Positions 11,106-22,962 are shown, counted from the first letter of the stretch. The stretch: DNA of 64,000 bases from Siphonodentalium dalli (GCA_032622095.1 CP136065.1:66767031-66831030); one strand, 5' to 3'. Translations and numbers: made by a program. Notes: generated by a model not told the origin, from the letters alone.

Positions 11106-11432
11106 TTGAGAATCCACCAGCTGGCTTGTGCTTTGTTGTCACGTGACCAGGTTCGTTGGGTAGTCATCATTGAACTGTTCAAAAGGTATGTGTTGGTGTC
11201 ATGGCATCATAATTCTTTTAATATGTCGGTGGATGACCACAGTGTAGCTGTGAGTCGGGTTAATTGTCATTTGCGTGCAGAGTGTATGAGAAGTCCCGGC
11301 TTGTTATTTTGGGATCATCGGGAATTTACACAGGACATTGGTTCGTTATGTGTACATTTTTCGGAAGCCGGGATGAAGAAATATGTGGGGACAGTTCGGG
11401 GCGCCATACGTCATTCTTTGAAGTCTTTGTAG
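11106..11432 (+). pseudogene. SGNH-hydrolase-like protein, C-terminal fragment
   Basis: The frame encodes about 108 residues whose second half reads LLFWDHREF, then CVHFSEAGMKKY and TVRGAIRHSL. This resembles the last block of SGNH hydrolase-like domains carried by some YR retrotransposons, where a D-x-V-H pair and a GMxKYxxxIRxAI helix follow. The residue expected to be the catalytic Asp is not clear here (SLCVH in place of DxVH). The N-terminal block with the nucleophilic Ser is absent, so this is a fragment. The copy at 30503-31132 keeps both blocks. I assign it by motif memory only. Confidence 0.45.
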
Positions 11433-11622
11433 TTGTAAGTCAGTTTTTGGTGTATTGTTTTTGTGTTGTCGGTGCCGGTAGGTGGTTTGGTGGCGGTTGT
11501 ACTTATATTGTAATTAACATTCAGTTGTTACTAATATATAAGTGATATGTATATGTTTTTTCTGACATTGGTGTTATTATTTCATTTTATGCTTTAACGC
11601 AACAAGCTAGGTTTTTTTTTTT

Positions 11623-12300
11623 AGACCCGGCTGTGGCGGAGGTAGGTGCCACCGGAGAGCGCAGAAATTACGACTGGTATTTTCTTATAGGTATTCTCCA
11701 GGGGCATTATGACATTGGAGGTGATCAGCGATCTGCTGGGGCATAGGGATACCACAGCCTGATTACCATGTTTTGTTCTCAAAATTTACCGAAAATATTT
11801 TAATTTACTAAAAAATACATATAAATTCTCAAATTAGGTTTGGAAATATATTCCAAGTGCTTTTATATTGCAAAATCACTTGTCTATAAGTTTAACAAAG
11901 AACGGATAGTTTTGTTTCTGGAATGTTTTTTTTCTTTCTTAAAAACACATATTTTTTTATGAAAAATACCTCAAATTTCAAAAATTTGCCCGCACATAAC
12001 ATGCGATAACTGCTAAGCGAAATAGGCGAGGACTCCGAATGTGCATTCAAAAACTGACGACACAATGACTATGCTATTCGATGTATTAAGACTCGATCTG
12101 AAATAATCAATCCGTGTAGTGGAGATATTACGTAATATAATGTTTTCCCGATTTTTTTTAAAATGACAACAACAAAAAACTATTTTTTGGTAAAATATTA
12201 GACCAATGGGTATTTTTTTTTACGAATCGTCTTCGTACGTATATATATCAAGTGAATACAAAGTACAAACTTTAGGAATATATATGCCTGATATAAAAAT
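11623..12300. repeat. Left TIR of the 5.8-kb element
   Basis: About 670 bp match 16790-17449 in reverse complement with scattered substitutions and indels, estimated by eye at 80% or better over the outer 200 bp and less inward. The inner limit is near TTTAGGAATATATATGCCTG. Confidence 0.8.
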
Positions 12301-12765
12301 AGTCCATTTTAGGGTGTTTTCCAATCATAAATGCCTACAAGTTAAAATTGTGGAGCCGACATTGCCATCAAAATTTATCAAATATACCATAACTTGCCAT
12401 AATCTATACCCTGTTAATTGGATGATGCATCTGCACTCACTACGACTCATCACCATGCTTTAAATACACGAGAAGGTATGCACTTCCTATCTCCTCGACA
12501 TTTTAATTATATTGACATGATACTAATGGTATGCGATATAGTGTACATGTATCACGAACAGAGTACACCACACACTGTTCGATTATCACTGATTTTCAAT
12601 GTCACTATCCTCGTCACAATCCATTAGGAAACCCTGTATATCACCAGGAATGCCTTTTCGATCCATTTAATTTGGAAATCTTCCGTCAAACCATTATTGT
12701 ACAAATGGGGTATTCCACGTGCATCGTGTCTGCTAACCGCCACATTCTTACAACACTGTGTAACT

Positions 12766-14921
12766 TCAATGATGCATGACATGGTGGTAACAATGAATGT
12801 CAAGAGCTTCTTTCAAATAGTTGCTTTCGAACATCATGGACAATTTTGTGGCGACACCTATAAAGTAAACATACGTATTCCTCAAGCTCTTCTGCAACCT
12901 TACTTTCAAGTGTCCACGATGATCCCAACTAATAAATTTCACAATAAACTTGTCATATTTCTCTAATGTCTTCCAGCATACACTTTTCCCTTTACGAAAG
13001 AACGACGAGATGTAGTCATTCCCGGTAAATGCACGGAATAACTCTAGGGCATGTATGCAATGCAAAATTAATTTTGTGTCAGCTTCATCCTGGTTACTTA
13101 ATGCAAGAGTTTCTTCTACTGTCACCACAAACGAGTTTATGTGCATGTAATTGTTTTCTGTAGAAATATATAATTCTTTCCAACGAAGAATATCTAGGGC
13201 CTTACATCGGTTGCCAACTATAACTTCCTGGATCAAAGAGATTAAACGTTGTTTATTTTCACCATTTATCAGAAAATCATTAGAGAATCTTTGACTGTGG
13301 TGATTTGATAATATAACGTTGTCAGAATTACCCATTTTACTCCTTTAGCTGATTTGATCGATTGCTCTTGGTATGTATTGACAACAATGTCAACCCTTGT
13401 GTAACCCGAAGGCAGTGATTACAAGAACCTCCATGCAAGTTATTCATATGGATCGGGAAATTCAACGAGCATGTGGACACATGCCATCATGTCAACAATA
13501 AATGTTGAATCACTAATTTGACAAGGTAGTGACTCTTTTGGGTGTAGAATAGGTGCCTGTGAATAAGACAGAATTGTATTTTGTAGTTTACTTTTGGCAA
13601 TAACTCTGCATGTGCCATTAGCGTTAGCAAGGCTAAGTGTAATGGGCATAACGGGTGTTTGAGAGCTTTATCAAAAGCTATAACTTTCTCAGACTTCGCG
13701 GAGACAGACAGCAGTACCCCATATAATATTCCTATTGGCTTCAATGCTCCGCCATTCTAAATTCCGACCATTTCACGGTGACTCCTAATTACTCTTGCAA
13801 ATAATTTCAAGTTTGTTCTAGAAATTGGCTCATGGAAACTTCCATTTGTACTATTGAGACGTTATTGTTTTAAAAAGTTGTATGCTTCTGGTCCAATTTT
13901 TTTTATCGAGAACATTTCCTCTGAAACTTGCAAAGGAATGGGGGATACCAGAACTTAAATGGAAGAGTGACGTCTTCTCAAGATCTTTATTGAAAGGATT
14001 AATGTACTAGGTTTTCAATACCTTAACCAAATCTGACACATGTTTCTCCGAATTCAGAATTTGAGATGCCGCAGCGGTTTATATTTGGACCTGTGATTAT
14101 CTACGTTGGCTAATTTCACAAGTGCCTCTGTATTCTTATCTTGTTCTGAGCGATTTAATGTCCACTTCAAAATACCAGAACTATCTGAAGCAAACAGTTT
14201 TATTCCACCGCCTGTTTTGGCGTCGCTGTCCAAAGTTTGCTCGCCTCTCTGGTCTATCGCTACCCTAAAAGGAATTTTATCTGTACCGACATCCCTTTTT
14301 GACGCAGAAGTTTCTTCAAACCAGTATACAATCAAATATATTTTCTTGTACTGCGCCGTGTGCCAAGTGTTGAACCTCAATCAGGTCTAAAAACAAAACT
14401 GTGCAGTTTCACCGAACTTCCCGTGTCGAATTTCTTGTTTTAACAATTGGTATTTGCCAATGAAATCAACATATTAAACTGATGTTGGATCATATATGAA
14501 ATCTGAATCCTTGGCCGATTGAACTAAGACTTATGGTATCTGGGTATCATGCTCCAACATGAATCTTTCAAACAGTAGCATTTTCTATTGCTTCCGACAA
14601 TGCCCTATGATCTGTCCAACACCGGTTATAATGCTTTCCAGACAAAACACAATTGAAGCTCCCCGAAGAGCAAACACCTGCTTGAAACACAATGTCCTCG
14701 AAACCAGAATCTTTCACAACACCCCCGATTAAATACAAATTATCCTTAATACAATGGAAATCTCCCAAATGGATAGCAACATTATTGAAGCGTTGCGGGA
14801 AATTCCAAACCAAATTGTATACATTAATTACTGCATCCACATCCATGGTCACATTAGTAGGGAAGCGTATTGGTGCCATTTTGAAGAAAAAAAAATTGGC
14901 CCAGTAAGTGCTAATTAGCAC
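12766..14921 (-). pseudogene. Decayed transposon protein with FEN1/PIN-like motifs
   Basis: Four open pieces follow one another on the minus strand. Piece 14921-14568 has LGDFHCIKDN and SGKHYNRC. Piece 14380-14054 has a DSDAKTGGGIKLFASDSSG stretch of no known function. Piece 13744-13440, broken by a frameshift, has HPLCP then LSLANANGT and FIVDMMACV. Piece 13335-12766 has EADTKLILHC and FTGNDYISSFFRKGKS. I recall this order of motifs (LGxFH, GKxYNR, PxSLxxxDG, EADTxxxLH, TGCDxxSxFFxKGK) from a large family of uncharacterised invertebrate proteins. The last motif resembles the GCDY loop of FEN1/PIN nucleases. Cys is replaced by Asn here. Frameshifts and gaps make it non-functional. Its position between TIRs suggests it served the element. 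Confidence 0.6.
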
Positions 14922-16194
14922 ATACGTATCAGCTAATTAGCTGATAATAACAGCTAATTAGCACATAGTAAGTGCTAATTAGCACATACATATCAGCTAA
15001 TTAGCTGATAATAACAGCTAATTAGCTGATAATATCAGCTAATTAGCTGATAATATCAGCTAATTAGCACATACGTATCAGCTAATTAGCACATACGTAT
15101 CAGCTAATTAGTTGATAATAACAGCTAATTAGCACATAATAAGTGCTAATTAGTACATACATATCAGCTAATTAGCTGATAATAACAGCTAATTAGCTGA
15201 TAATATCAGCTAATTAGCACATACGTATCAGCTAATTAGCTGATAATAATTTTAGAGAACGGTAAGGATTTCGACAGATTTGATGGCATGGTGGGTGGCC
15301 GGCCCCAAATACCACCTAGAAACACCCCGACCCCCCACCCATCACCCCGGGGGTGCCACCCGAGGGGGTGAAAATGGGGTATGGACCATTTTCGAGAACG
15401 GTAAGGATTTCGACCGATTTGACGGCATGGGTGGGTGGCCGGCCCCAAATACCACCTAGAAACACCCGACCCATACCCCATTTTCACCCCCTCGGGTGGC
15501 AACCCCGGGGGTGATGGTGGGGGGGGGGGGTGGTCGGTGTGTTTCTAGGTGGTATTTGGGGCCGGCCACCACCCATGTCGTCAAATCGGTCGAAATCCTT
15601 ACCGTTCTCGAAAATGGTCCATACCCCATTTTCACCCCCTCGGGGTGGCACCCCCGGGGGTGATGGGTGGGGGGTCGGGGTGTTTCTAGGTGGTATTTGG
15701 GGCCGGCCACCCACCCATGCCGTCAAATCGGTCGAAATCCTTACCGTTCTCGAAAATGGTCCATACCCCATTTTCACCCCCTCGGGGTGGCACCCCCGGG
15801 GGTGATGGGTGGGGGTCGGGGTGTTTCTACGTGGTATTTGGGGCCGGCCACCCACCCATGCCGTCAAATCGGTCGAAATCCTTACCGTTCTCGAAAATTA
15901 TTATCAGCTAATTAGCTGATACGTATGTGCTAATTAGCTGATATTATCAGCTAATTAGCTGTTATTATCAGCTAATTAGCTGATATGTTAATTAGCTGAT
16001 ATGTATGTGCTAATTAGCACTTATTATGTGCTAATTAGCTGTTATTATCAACTAATTAGCTGATACGTATGTGCTAATTAGCTGATATTATCAGCTAAGT
16101 AGCTGTTATTATCAGCTATTTAGCTGATACGTATGTGCTAATTAGCACTTACTGGGCCAATTTTTTTCTTCTTCAAAATGGCACCAATACGCTT
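14861..16194. mobile_element. Nested palindromic element of AGCTAATTAGCT units
   Basis: The two ends, TTGGCCCAGTAAGTGC at 14896 and its complement ending at 16160, are inverted, and the pairing continues outward through a GGTGCCATTTTGAAG segment. Each arm (14905-15245 and 15900-16150) is a tandem field of the palindrome AGCTAATTAGCT spaced by GATAATA or ACATACGTAT. The centre (15250-15895) has about five ~170-bp GC-rich units, two in one orientation and three in the other, flipping near 15465. The outermost pairing includes the MAPIRF start of the neighbouring gene. Confidence 0.75.
15250..15895. repeat. GC-rich ~170-bp units in opposed orientation
   Basis: Units contain TTCGAGAACGGTAAGGATTT, GGTGGCCGGCCCCAAATACC and CCCCCGGGGGTGATG. 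The left pair reads in one direction and the right three in the other. The GC content is far above the surroundings. The overlapping 70-127-codon frames on both strands are shadows of these repeats. Confidence 0.8.
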
Positions 16195-16789
16195 CCATAC
16201 ATTAGCATATGGCATGTTAAATAAATTCTACGGCGATTTTCTGAAGATATGCCATTTATTGCTCGATTGTTCTGAAATAGGCGACCTTAGAACTGATGGG
16301 TGGTAGTTATGTTAAAACTGTTTTCTTAGGACCTTCTGATGAAGCATGTTGTGTCTCCAAGTTCATGTCAAAGTTTTCAACCCAAAAGTATGTCAGAACA
16401 TATTTTATCTGATGGTTTTAATGGCAATGTCCCACTAGATATTGCAAGTAGCTGTGCCTTTTCAGCCTGTGTGTTCTCGATATCGCATACTAAATTGTAA
16501 TCAATGCAATGTCCTAAATGATTTGCTACCTGTAATTGGTTCTTTTGACCAGAATGTTATGCAGACCGAGGCCAAAGAGAAAATGTGTTGCGGTAATGAC
16601 TTGCGTATGATTAGGAAGGTTGGCAAAGTAAACATTTTGTTTTAATTTTATTTATTCAATATTCTTTAAATTAGGCATGTCGATTACTGATGCATTAGGC
16701 TATACATGCTATTGAGATTGTGAAATTACGATGCATTATACAGCAATACGGTAGCAATTTGGTTTGAGTTTTTTTCCAAAATAATTAGG
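16195..16789. other. Interior of the 5.8-kb element, no assigned gene
   Basis: On the plus strand a frame beginning MAPIRF at 16180 diverges after about 43 codons into a stop. A 67-codon frame at 16442-16645 is Cys-containing but unrecognised. The inverted position relative to the minus-strand gene suggests a partial inverted copy. Confidence 0.35.
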
Positions 16790-17449
16790 CATATATATTC
16801 CTAAAGACAGTGTGTACGATGTGGATTGTTTACACTTGAATACAGCTAATTACGGATGTGATTCGTAAAAACATACCCAGTGGTACAATATTTCGCCAAT
16901 AAATAACTTTTTTTGTAATTTTTTGAAAAATCTCGAAAAATCGGGAATTTTGGGGTAGGGGAAATATTACGTAATATCTGAACAAAATGGATGCGAATTG
17001 TACATTGGGTCTTAGTACATCTTATAGCATAATCGTTTTGTCAGTTTTTATAATGCACATTCAGAGTCTTAGCCTATTTTATTTAGAAGTTATCGCATCT
17101 TATGTGCGGCCAAAACTCTTTAATTTTCTTTAATCAAAAAATATATTTTGCCTGAAATAAAACTATCTGTTCTTTGTTGAACTCATAGACAAGAGCCTGT
17201 GCAATACAAAAATATATATCTAAACCTAACTTGTGAATTTATATGTATTTTTGAGTGAATTAAAATATTTTCGGCAAATTATTAGAGAAAACAATGGTAA
17301 ACAGGCTATGCCGCTATGGCATCTTTATGCCCCAGCAGATCGCTGATCACCTCCAATGTCATAATGCCCCTGGATAATACCTATCAGGAAATACCAGTCG
17401 CAATTTCTGAGCTCTCCGGTGGCACCTACCTCCGCCAAAGCCTGGTCTA
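16790..17449. repeat. Right TIR of the 5.8-kb element
   Basis: Reverse-complement partner of 11623-12300, ending with GGTGGCACCTACCTCCGCC and CCTGGTCTA. Confidence 0.8.
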
Positions 17450-19194
17450 TTTATTACGCCACAAGGTGGTGTAAGTTGTTTTACAATTTTTCATATCGCC
17501 TGTATCACTGTGGGGAAAATTATGTTTTGTACCCTGGCTCAATCGTACCGATATGCTCCGTTGGTTCAGAGTGCCGGGATGAAGATAATTAATAGATTGT
17601 GTTTATCACAGAATGCGTTAACTGCCAAACTCCATTAAGCGCCCTCTACACTATCGCTCCGAAACGATGAGATACCTCTGTCTGGAGTGCAGTTAACTGC
17701 TTCGCCTTTGGCTTTGAAAAGCAGACGAAATTCATAAACGATGTGTACATCTGTTAGAAATTTCGTCGGCTTTTCAAGGAGACATGTAGGCTATTTGGCC
17801 ATGCGTTTGTCACAAGACGACAGACCTGTTTCTTGCGTGCATGCATAATTCGTGTTTTTTTTATAGTAATGATGAAAAGAGTAACGACTTGTATTAATCG
17901 AATAATAAAAATGAAGTTAGTTTGCCGTATCGTAATCAGGATGGACTTTATTTTACCTACGGACTGTCCATTCTTGAAAGTGCAGCCTACTCGTATAGTA
18001 AAACTGGGAACTATGCTTGATTCATATCAAGGCGACGTCCAGTCGCGGGATGTTGGCCAGTTTCTGTGCCGATGCCACGGGAGTACACTGGCGATGGCGG
18101 GGTTGTCGACGGGGGTGTCAGGCGTGCAAATATAGAGTGACATATTAGCATTAACTTTTACTATTATAAAAATAAATTGAGTTCGTGTGTCTGTCAGGCA
18201 AAAGGCGACAAAACGACTGAACCCCTCTGAAAATGTGTACATGGGGTCATAGCATGCACGTAACCCGGGAATTAAGGGCGCTAATAATGTTTATAAGTTT
18301 TGCTATAAATTATCTATATAGGCGATCAAACGGACGGGCATGCAGATCGGCAGATGTTTTACAAATTTATCATTTTTTTTTTAATTTGGGAATAGATTTT
18401 TAAAACTTGTTTTGCTTTATTATATTTTATGGATGTTAGTTTTGAAGACTATTATAATATTTAAGGAAGGGGCAGTCCTGTCAACACATTTGGTATTTAA
18501 AAAAAATAGTGATTTTGAAGCCATTTTCACGAAGCTTGGTATTATTTCTTTAAAATGGGGAATGTGATCCTAAAAATAATATAATAAAAAAAATCCCAGA
18601 CCCCTGTGTCTTATCTATATGTACTTTTAGTATTATGACCAATTTGTGCCAGGGACCGGTGGTTGTACTATTCATGTGTGTTTCCGAATACGTTGATCGA
18701 ATAAATAGGATTATCATTATTTGTGGCTGAGACATGAGAAGCTACATAATTTTATTTGTAATTGCCACATGTGTAATATGTTCTTGTCCAATGGGGGATT
18801 GCATTATGGGTAATTAGGTAGTGTCGTAACTGACTCAATCGTACCGATAGAGTCACGTACATTACTTTCCTTTGAAATTTCAACACGCGTCTCAGTCATT
18901 ACATACCCCACAGCAGAGTAATGTGTTGGGTTCTCTTCGCTTTCACATTTGGAATCGCCGCCATTACTTTCCTTTGCAATTTCATCACGCGCTTCAGTCA
19001 ATGCATATGCCAAGAGATTCTGTCCTTTCTGGCCTGGTTACTAGGCTAGTAATTAGGTCGATGTAAAAGTAAAAATGGGTCGCTTTAAAAGCTGTAGTCT
19101 TATCCCGCTGAATAAAATAGTCCGACACAGATTAGCACATGTGCTGATATTGATATTACCACACCCTTTGGAAAGCATGCGATCGTATGGTAAT
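17450..19194. other. No recognisable gene
   Basis: Mixed sequence with small open frames of up to 100 codons that show no motif. A pair of ~100-bp similar segments at about 18860-18920 and 18960-19020, both containing TTACTTTCCTTTG(A/C)AATTTC, suggests a minor tandem duplication. Confidence 0.35.
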
Positions 19195-19756
19195 CAAAGA
19201 CGTATTTCGACGAAATTTGACACTTAGAGGTACTTGTGTCCGGTGAGTGTTTTGGACGGGTCAAATCGTGACCCCGACCTCACCTTGACAATTGACAAGG
19301 TAAAATTGGGTAAAACGGACGGATTTCGACGAAATTTGATACATATGGCTACTTTTATCCGGGGAGTGTTTTGGACGGGTCAAATCGTGACCCCGACATG
19401 ACCTTGACCTTCAATATGGCAAATCAAAGGTCAAATCAGGTAAGACGGATTGATTTCGACGAAATTTGATACCTAGGGGTACTTTTGTCAGGGGGTGTTT
19501 TGGACGGTTCAAATCGTGACCCCGACCTGACCTTGGCCTTCGAAATGGTCAATTCAAGGTCAAATCGGGTAAAACGGACTGATTTCGACGAAATTTGATA
19601 CCTAGAGGTACTTTTCTCCGGGGAGTGTTTTGGACGGGTCAAATCATGACCCCGACCTGACCTTGACTTTCAAAATAGTCAATTTAAGGTCAAATCGCGC
19701 CTTTCGCCGGAAATCAGATGGGAAACAGCCCGGACGAAGTCGGGCCCACCAGCTAG
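19195..19756. mobile_element. Helitron-like element end with ~125-bp tandem core
   Basis: Four units of about 117-126 bp start near 19198, 19315, 19441 and 19567 (GATTTCGACGAAATTTGA, GTGTTTTGGACGGGTCAAAT, GACCCCGACCTGACCTTG). The last runs into AACAGCCCGGACGAAGTCGG and then CACCAGCTAGT. The GC-rich stem (CCCG...CGGG) just before CTAG followed by T is the form of a Helitron/Helentron 3' end. The 5' end was not located and no Rep/helicase is present. The same design occurs at 36150-37181. Confidence 0.65.
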
Positions 19757-20391
19757 TGTAATAAAAAAGACAGCTTGAAGAATGTAATGTATAACACGAG
19801 AAACGGGGAAAACTTGATATATGGAAGTATCCAAATTCCCCACATGGGATTTGAAAGCTAGTTTATATCATATTATTATAAAAAATTTATATTTATGGTT
19901 AATAATATGATCTTGGTGGCGTTACCATTTCTGACTATGGTTTTCTTGTGGTTGTAGTGTATAACTTTTATCTGGGTAGTAGCCTGTGTTGTTTGCGTAC
20001 AGTGTGGGGATTGATGGCATGAGCTATCCAGTGGCGGACATATTGTTCATTCTGAGGGTATCACCCCCTCCCCCTGAATCCTGAATACCAGTTAATTTTG
20101 GGGGGTGAATCCTGAATACCAGTTAATTTTGGGGGGTGAATCCTGAATACCTGAAATAATATGGCGATAAATGACATACAAATTGACTGTTTTAATATCA
20201 GACAGATACAAGCAGAAGTTACATAGACACATTATGATCCATTATGCCTGACATGATATTGGAGTAGAGTATTTGTGATACTATAATTTGACGAGATACA
20301 ATGACAGGTTAATCTATTAAGGGCAGGTTATCCTTAACGGTGTGTGATTATTTTTATGTTTCTGTAGATTGACAATATAAAAACTTCCTCC
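19757..20391. other. No recognisable gene; short tandem duplication
   Basis: A 31-bp unit GGGTGAATCCTGAATACCAG plus TTAATTTTGGG is repeated about three times at 20065-20155. Related words, ATACCAGTTAATTCGGG, recur at 20944. Confidence 0.5.
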
Positions 20392-20660
20392 TTAACCCTT
20401 TCTATACTGGATCATAATTTATGAGTAGTTATCCCATAGGAAATGTTCATATAATAATTTCAACAAACGACCAAAGGCAAAGGATCGTTTGTTGAACTTA
20501 TTATCTGAACATTTCCCTCAATACATTTGACTCAATCTTCACTTTTAATGTTTGTCGTCTGCTTATTTTACCTGAACACCCCTCAAAATCAATGATAAGC
20601 TATTCCATTGTATACTTTTATAACTGGATGGGAGAGTTCATTTAGTTGTTAAAGGGTTAA
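20392..20660. mobile_element. TTAA-flanked MITE with TTAACCCTTT ends, copy 1
   Basis: The element begins TTAACCCTTT (20392) and ends AAAGGGTTAA (20660). Inside is a hairpin at about 20440-20512 whose arms are GTTCATATAATAATTTCAAC-like and its near complement. TTAA at both ends fits piggyBac- or Kolobok-type target use. The copy at 55399-55636 has the same ends. Confidence 0.6.
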
Positions 20661-21359
20661 ATAAAGTCCTGGTATGTCTTGTTAAAGTCGGAAGTGACGA
20701 CACCGATACCGGTTAAATAAAAGTTTGGAATTGGAAAACAAATCAAATATAGTTTCCGGTTAACGACCGAAAAGACGCCGGTCGCGTTATGGGCGTTATG
20801 ATACGATTAATGATACTTTATGATGGCATGGTGGTCGAATATGCCCAAGAAGCTATTCTACTCGCTCATTCATACAGAAAACTAGCACAGAATATTATTT
20901 TGCGCCATCAAAACCTGCGTCCAAGATGTTTTGCTTGAACCCGAATACCAGTTAATTCGGGGGTATGAATTCGGGGGTACGGCTTCAAAACACCCCGAAT
21001 CCCGCGTACCGAAGGGGGGGGGGGGGTGATACCCTCCATTCTCATATCGTTATTAAAGCTTTCATGTATATTGTACTTGTGTTAATGTGTTTAATCGTGT
21101 CCCTCAGTTTTCCGGTGCATACTGGTTTACTGTTGGATGTCATGCCTATTAGTATTGTTCTATATAATGGTTGGGTATACCAGCGAGTTTTATTGTGGTT
21201 TGGCTATAAAACTTTCATTGTGTAGCCCGTGTGTCGCCCAATCATTTATTTAAATTCATTATTAATTAAATATAATTTTAAATTAAATATTATAGCCTAC
21301 CTGTCACCGGAATGGGTTTTTCAATGTACCGGTACTTTAACGTGCCCTTAAGTATTAGG
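20661..21359. other. No recognisable gene
   Basis: A short GAATACCAGTTAATTCGGGG repeat and a G-tract lie at 20940-21030. An 86-codon hydrophobic frame at 20965-21225 is unrecognised. Confidence 0.3.
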
Positions 21360-21841
21360 GTGTGTTTCGGTTGTTGTATTGGAAATGATTTGGCCGTAGT
21401 GTTAATCATATAATTTCATTTATTCACAGGTTCATAAAAGGACAGATGGGTAGAATTTTTCATTGCTTGACAATTTTATTACATTTATTAAATAATTTTT
21501 ATAACCCTGTTTCTGATGGGTTATTGCCAACCATAATGTCAACCTTGTTGTGCTCAAGCTATGTTTATACAATTGTAGTGGGAGGTGGCATTGGTGTCCC
21601 TTCAGTATGAAAATGATTTGGCCGTAGTGTCATCCTTGTTTTAGTCGAGCTCCATTTATAAATTTATAGTGGGAGGTGGCCTTGGTGTCCCTTCAGTATG
21701 AAAATGATTTGGCCGTAGTGTCATCCTTGTTTTAGTCGAGCTCCATTTATAAATTTATAGTGGGAGGTGGCCTTGGTGTCCCTTCAGTATGAACATGATT
21801 TGGCCGTAGTGTCATCCTTGTTTTAGTCGAGCTCCATTTAT
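21360..21841. repeat. Tandem repeat field, left flank of the YR element
   Basis: Two or three units of about 95 bp (TATAGTGGGAGGTGGCCTTG, GTATGAAAATGATTTGGCCG, TTTTAGTCGAGCTCCATTTA) follow a longer related unit. The field stops at CTCCATTTATAA, where the element starts, and resumes at about 31655 beyond the element. The element therefore sits inside this array. Confidence 0.8.
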
Positions 21842-22010
21842 AACCCCGACTTGGCAAGAGATAAAATGAGAGAAAATTGATGCAAGTAAGGACTACCTTT
21901 ATATGTCTTATATAGTGATATCCAAAACATGATATAACAACGGTGGTTAGAAAAAGGTAGCCGAAGAATAAAAACAAACAGTGGGTTCAAATAACGCCAC
22001 ATAAGTTCCA
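21842..22010 (-). repeat. Split repeat B2
   Basis: About 165 bp from CCCCGACTTGGCAAGAGATA to GGGTTCAAATAACGCCAC match 22806-22962 in the same orientation with a few indels. Confidence 0.8.
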
Positions 22011-22380
22011 ACTGGTATAGCAACAGAAAGCAGCTAGCATTATGTGAATGCTTCGAGTTAGTGAGACAAATGATTGGTATAAAACATTAAAGGAAATGTG
22101 TGTTGCTAAACCAGGAGGAACCGATAAAAATTGGCAAAAGAGCCAATAAAAAGGAAATTAACTTTTATACAACCACAGTAAATCCGGATGTCCTTGCGAA
22201 ATAAGAAAAGTAAAAAAGTTGAATTTAAGCCCAACAGAAATGTGTCATGGGATGAAAAATTAAAGATTACGTATCGAATAAAATTTAAATAGATAGGCAT
22301 CATTTCCCAGAACATCCGGAAAACTGTGTTAACAAGAAAAATTCAACATCCGAGCGAGGAGAGGGGGACGATGGGGTGGT
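22011..22380. other. Spacer between B2 and A2
   Basis: About 370 bp with no second copy in the window. In canonical split repeats A2 and B2 abut, so this spacer is an oddity: either an insertion or an extra terminal segment of this family. Confidence 0.5.
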
Positions 22381-22805
22381 GGTAGGAGAACATATTGTTG
22401 AACAAATAAATATGCGACTTCGCACCCAGAAGAAATTTTGTGAAAGAAAGTGCGTAGATGTTTACTTGGTGTCTATATGCGCACTATAAAAAATAGTTCC
22501 AGGAGAAGAGACTATCATGTCCTGGAAATTAGAATTAAGGAACGCCAGCTATGTTTATTATAGCCATAGTTGTTTAAATAAAGCTAACGAATAATGTTTT
22601 GACAAAACAATATATTTACCGAGATTATTGCACCACATTGCATCAGCTTGTCATCGGATGATCGTCGGAAAAGACGTGCTGTGGTCACTTCTCGTAACTT
22701 CTCGCGGCGCGAGATATGTGACTGTTAAGCGCGAATTATAAATTTAAAAATACCAGCCGCATCGGGGATATAAAACCATTGGACCTTTGTTCCAAATGTC
22801 ATTTT
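22381..22805 (-). repeat. Split repeat A2
   Basis: About 420 bp, nearly identical to 31243-31657. Landmarks are AAATAAATATGCGACTTCGC, GACTATCATGTCCTGGAAAT and ATCGGATGATCGTCGGAAAA. A2 carries a short extra TTCTCGCGGCGCGAG segment relative to A1. Confidence 0.85.
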
Positions 22806-22962
22806 TAACACCGACTTGGCAAGAGATTAAATGAGAGAAAATTGATGCAAGTAAGGACTACCTTTATATAGTGATATCAAAAACATGATATAACAACGGT
22901 GGTTAGAAAAAGGTAGCCGAAGAATAAAATACATAAACAGTGGGTTCAAATAACGCCACGAG
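22806..22962 (-). repeat. Split repeat B1
   Basis: Abuts A2 directly at CATTTTTAACACCGACTTGG and matches B2 at 21842-22010. After GGGTTCAAATAACGCCAC the sequences diverge. Confidence 0.8.

Larger units (their letters stand above)
11623..17449. mobile_element. 5.8-kb DNA-transposon-like element with long TIRs
   Basis: The two ends are inverted copies beginning TAGACC(C/A)GGCT, then GGCGGAGGTAGGTGCCACC. Homology continues inward through the GGAGGTGATCAGCGATCTGC block, the GCACATAA(C/G)ATGCGATAAC block, an ATTACGTAAT palindrome and GGAATATATATGCCT. The interior holds a broken minus-strand gene (12766-14921) and a nested palindromic element (14861-16194). Long TIRs plus one decayed gene suggest a cut-and-paste transposon. 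The superfamily is not assigned. Flanks are T-rich and no target duplication can be fixed. Confidence 0.75.

Noticed and set aside
15236-15915. Several 70-127-codon frames on both strands in the GC-rich core
   Set aside because: All are reading shadows of the inverted ~170-bp units; no family motif, and both strands stay open by composition.
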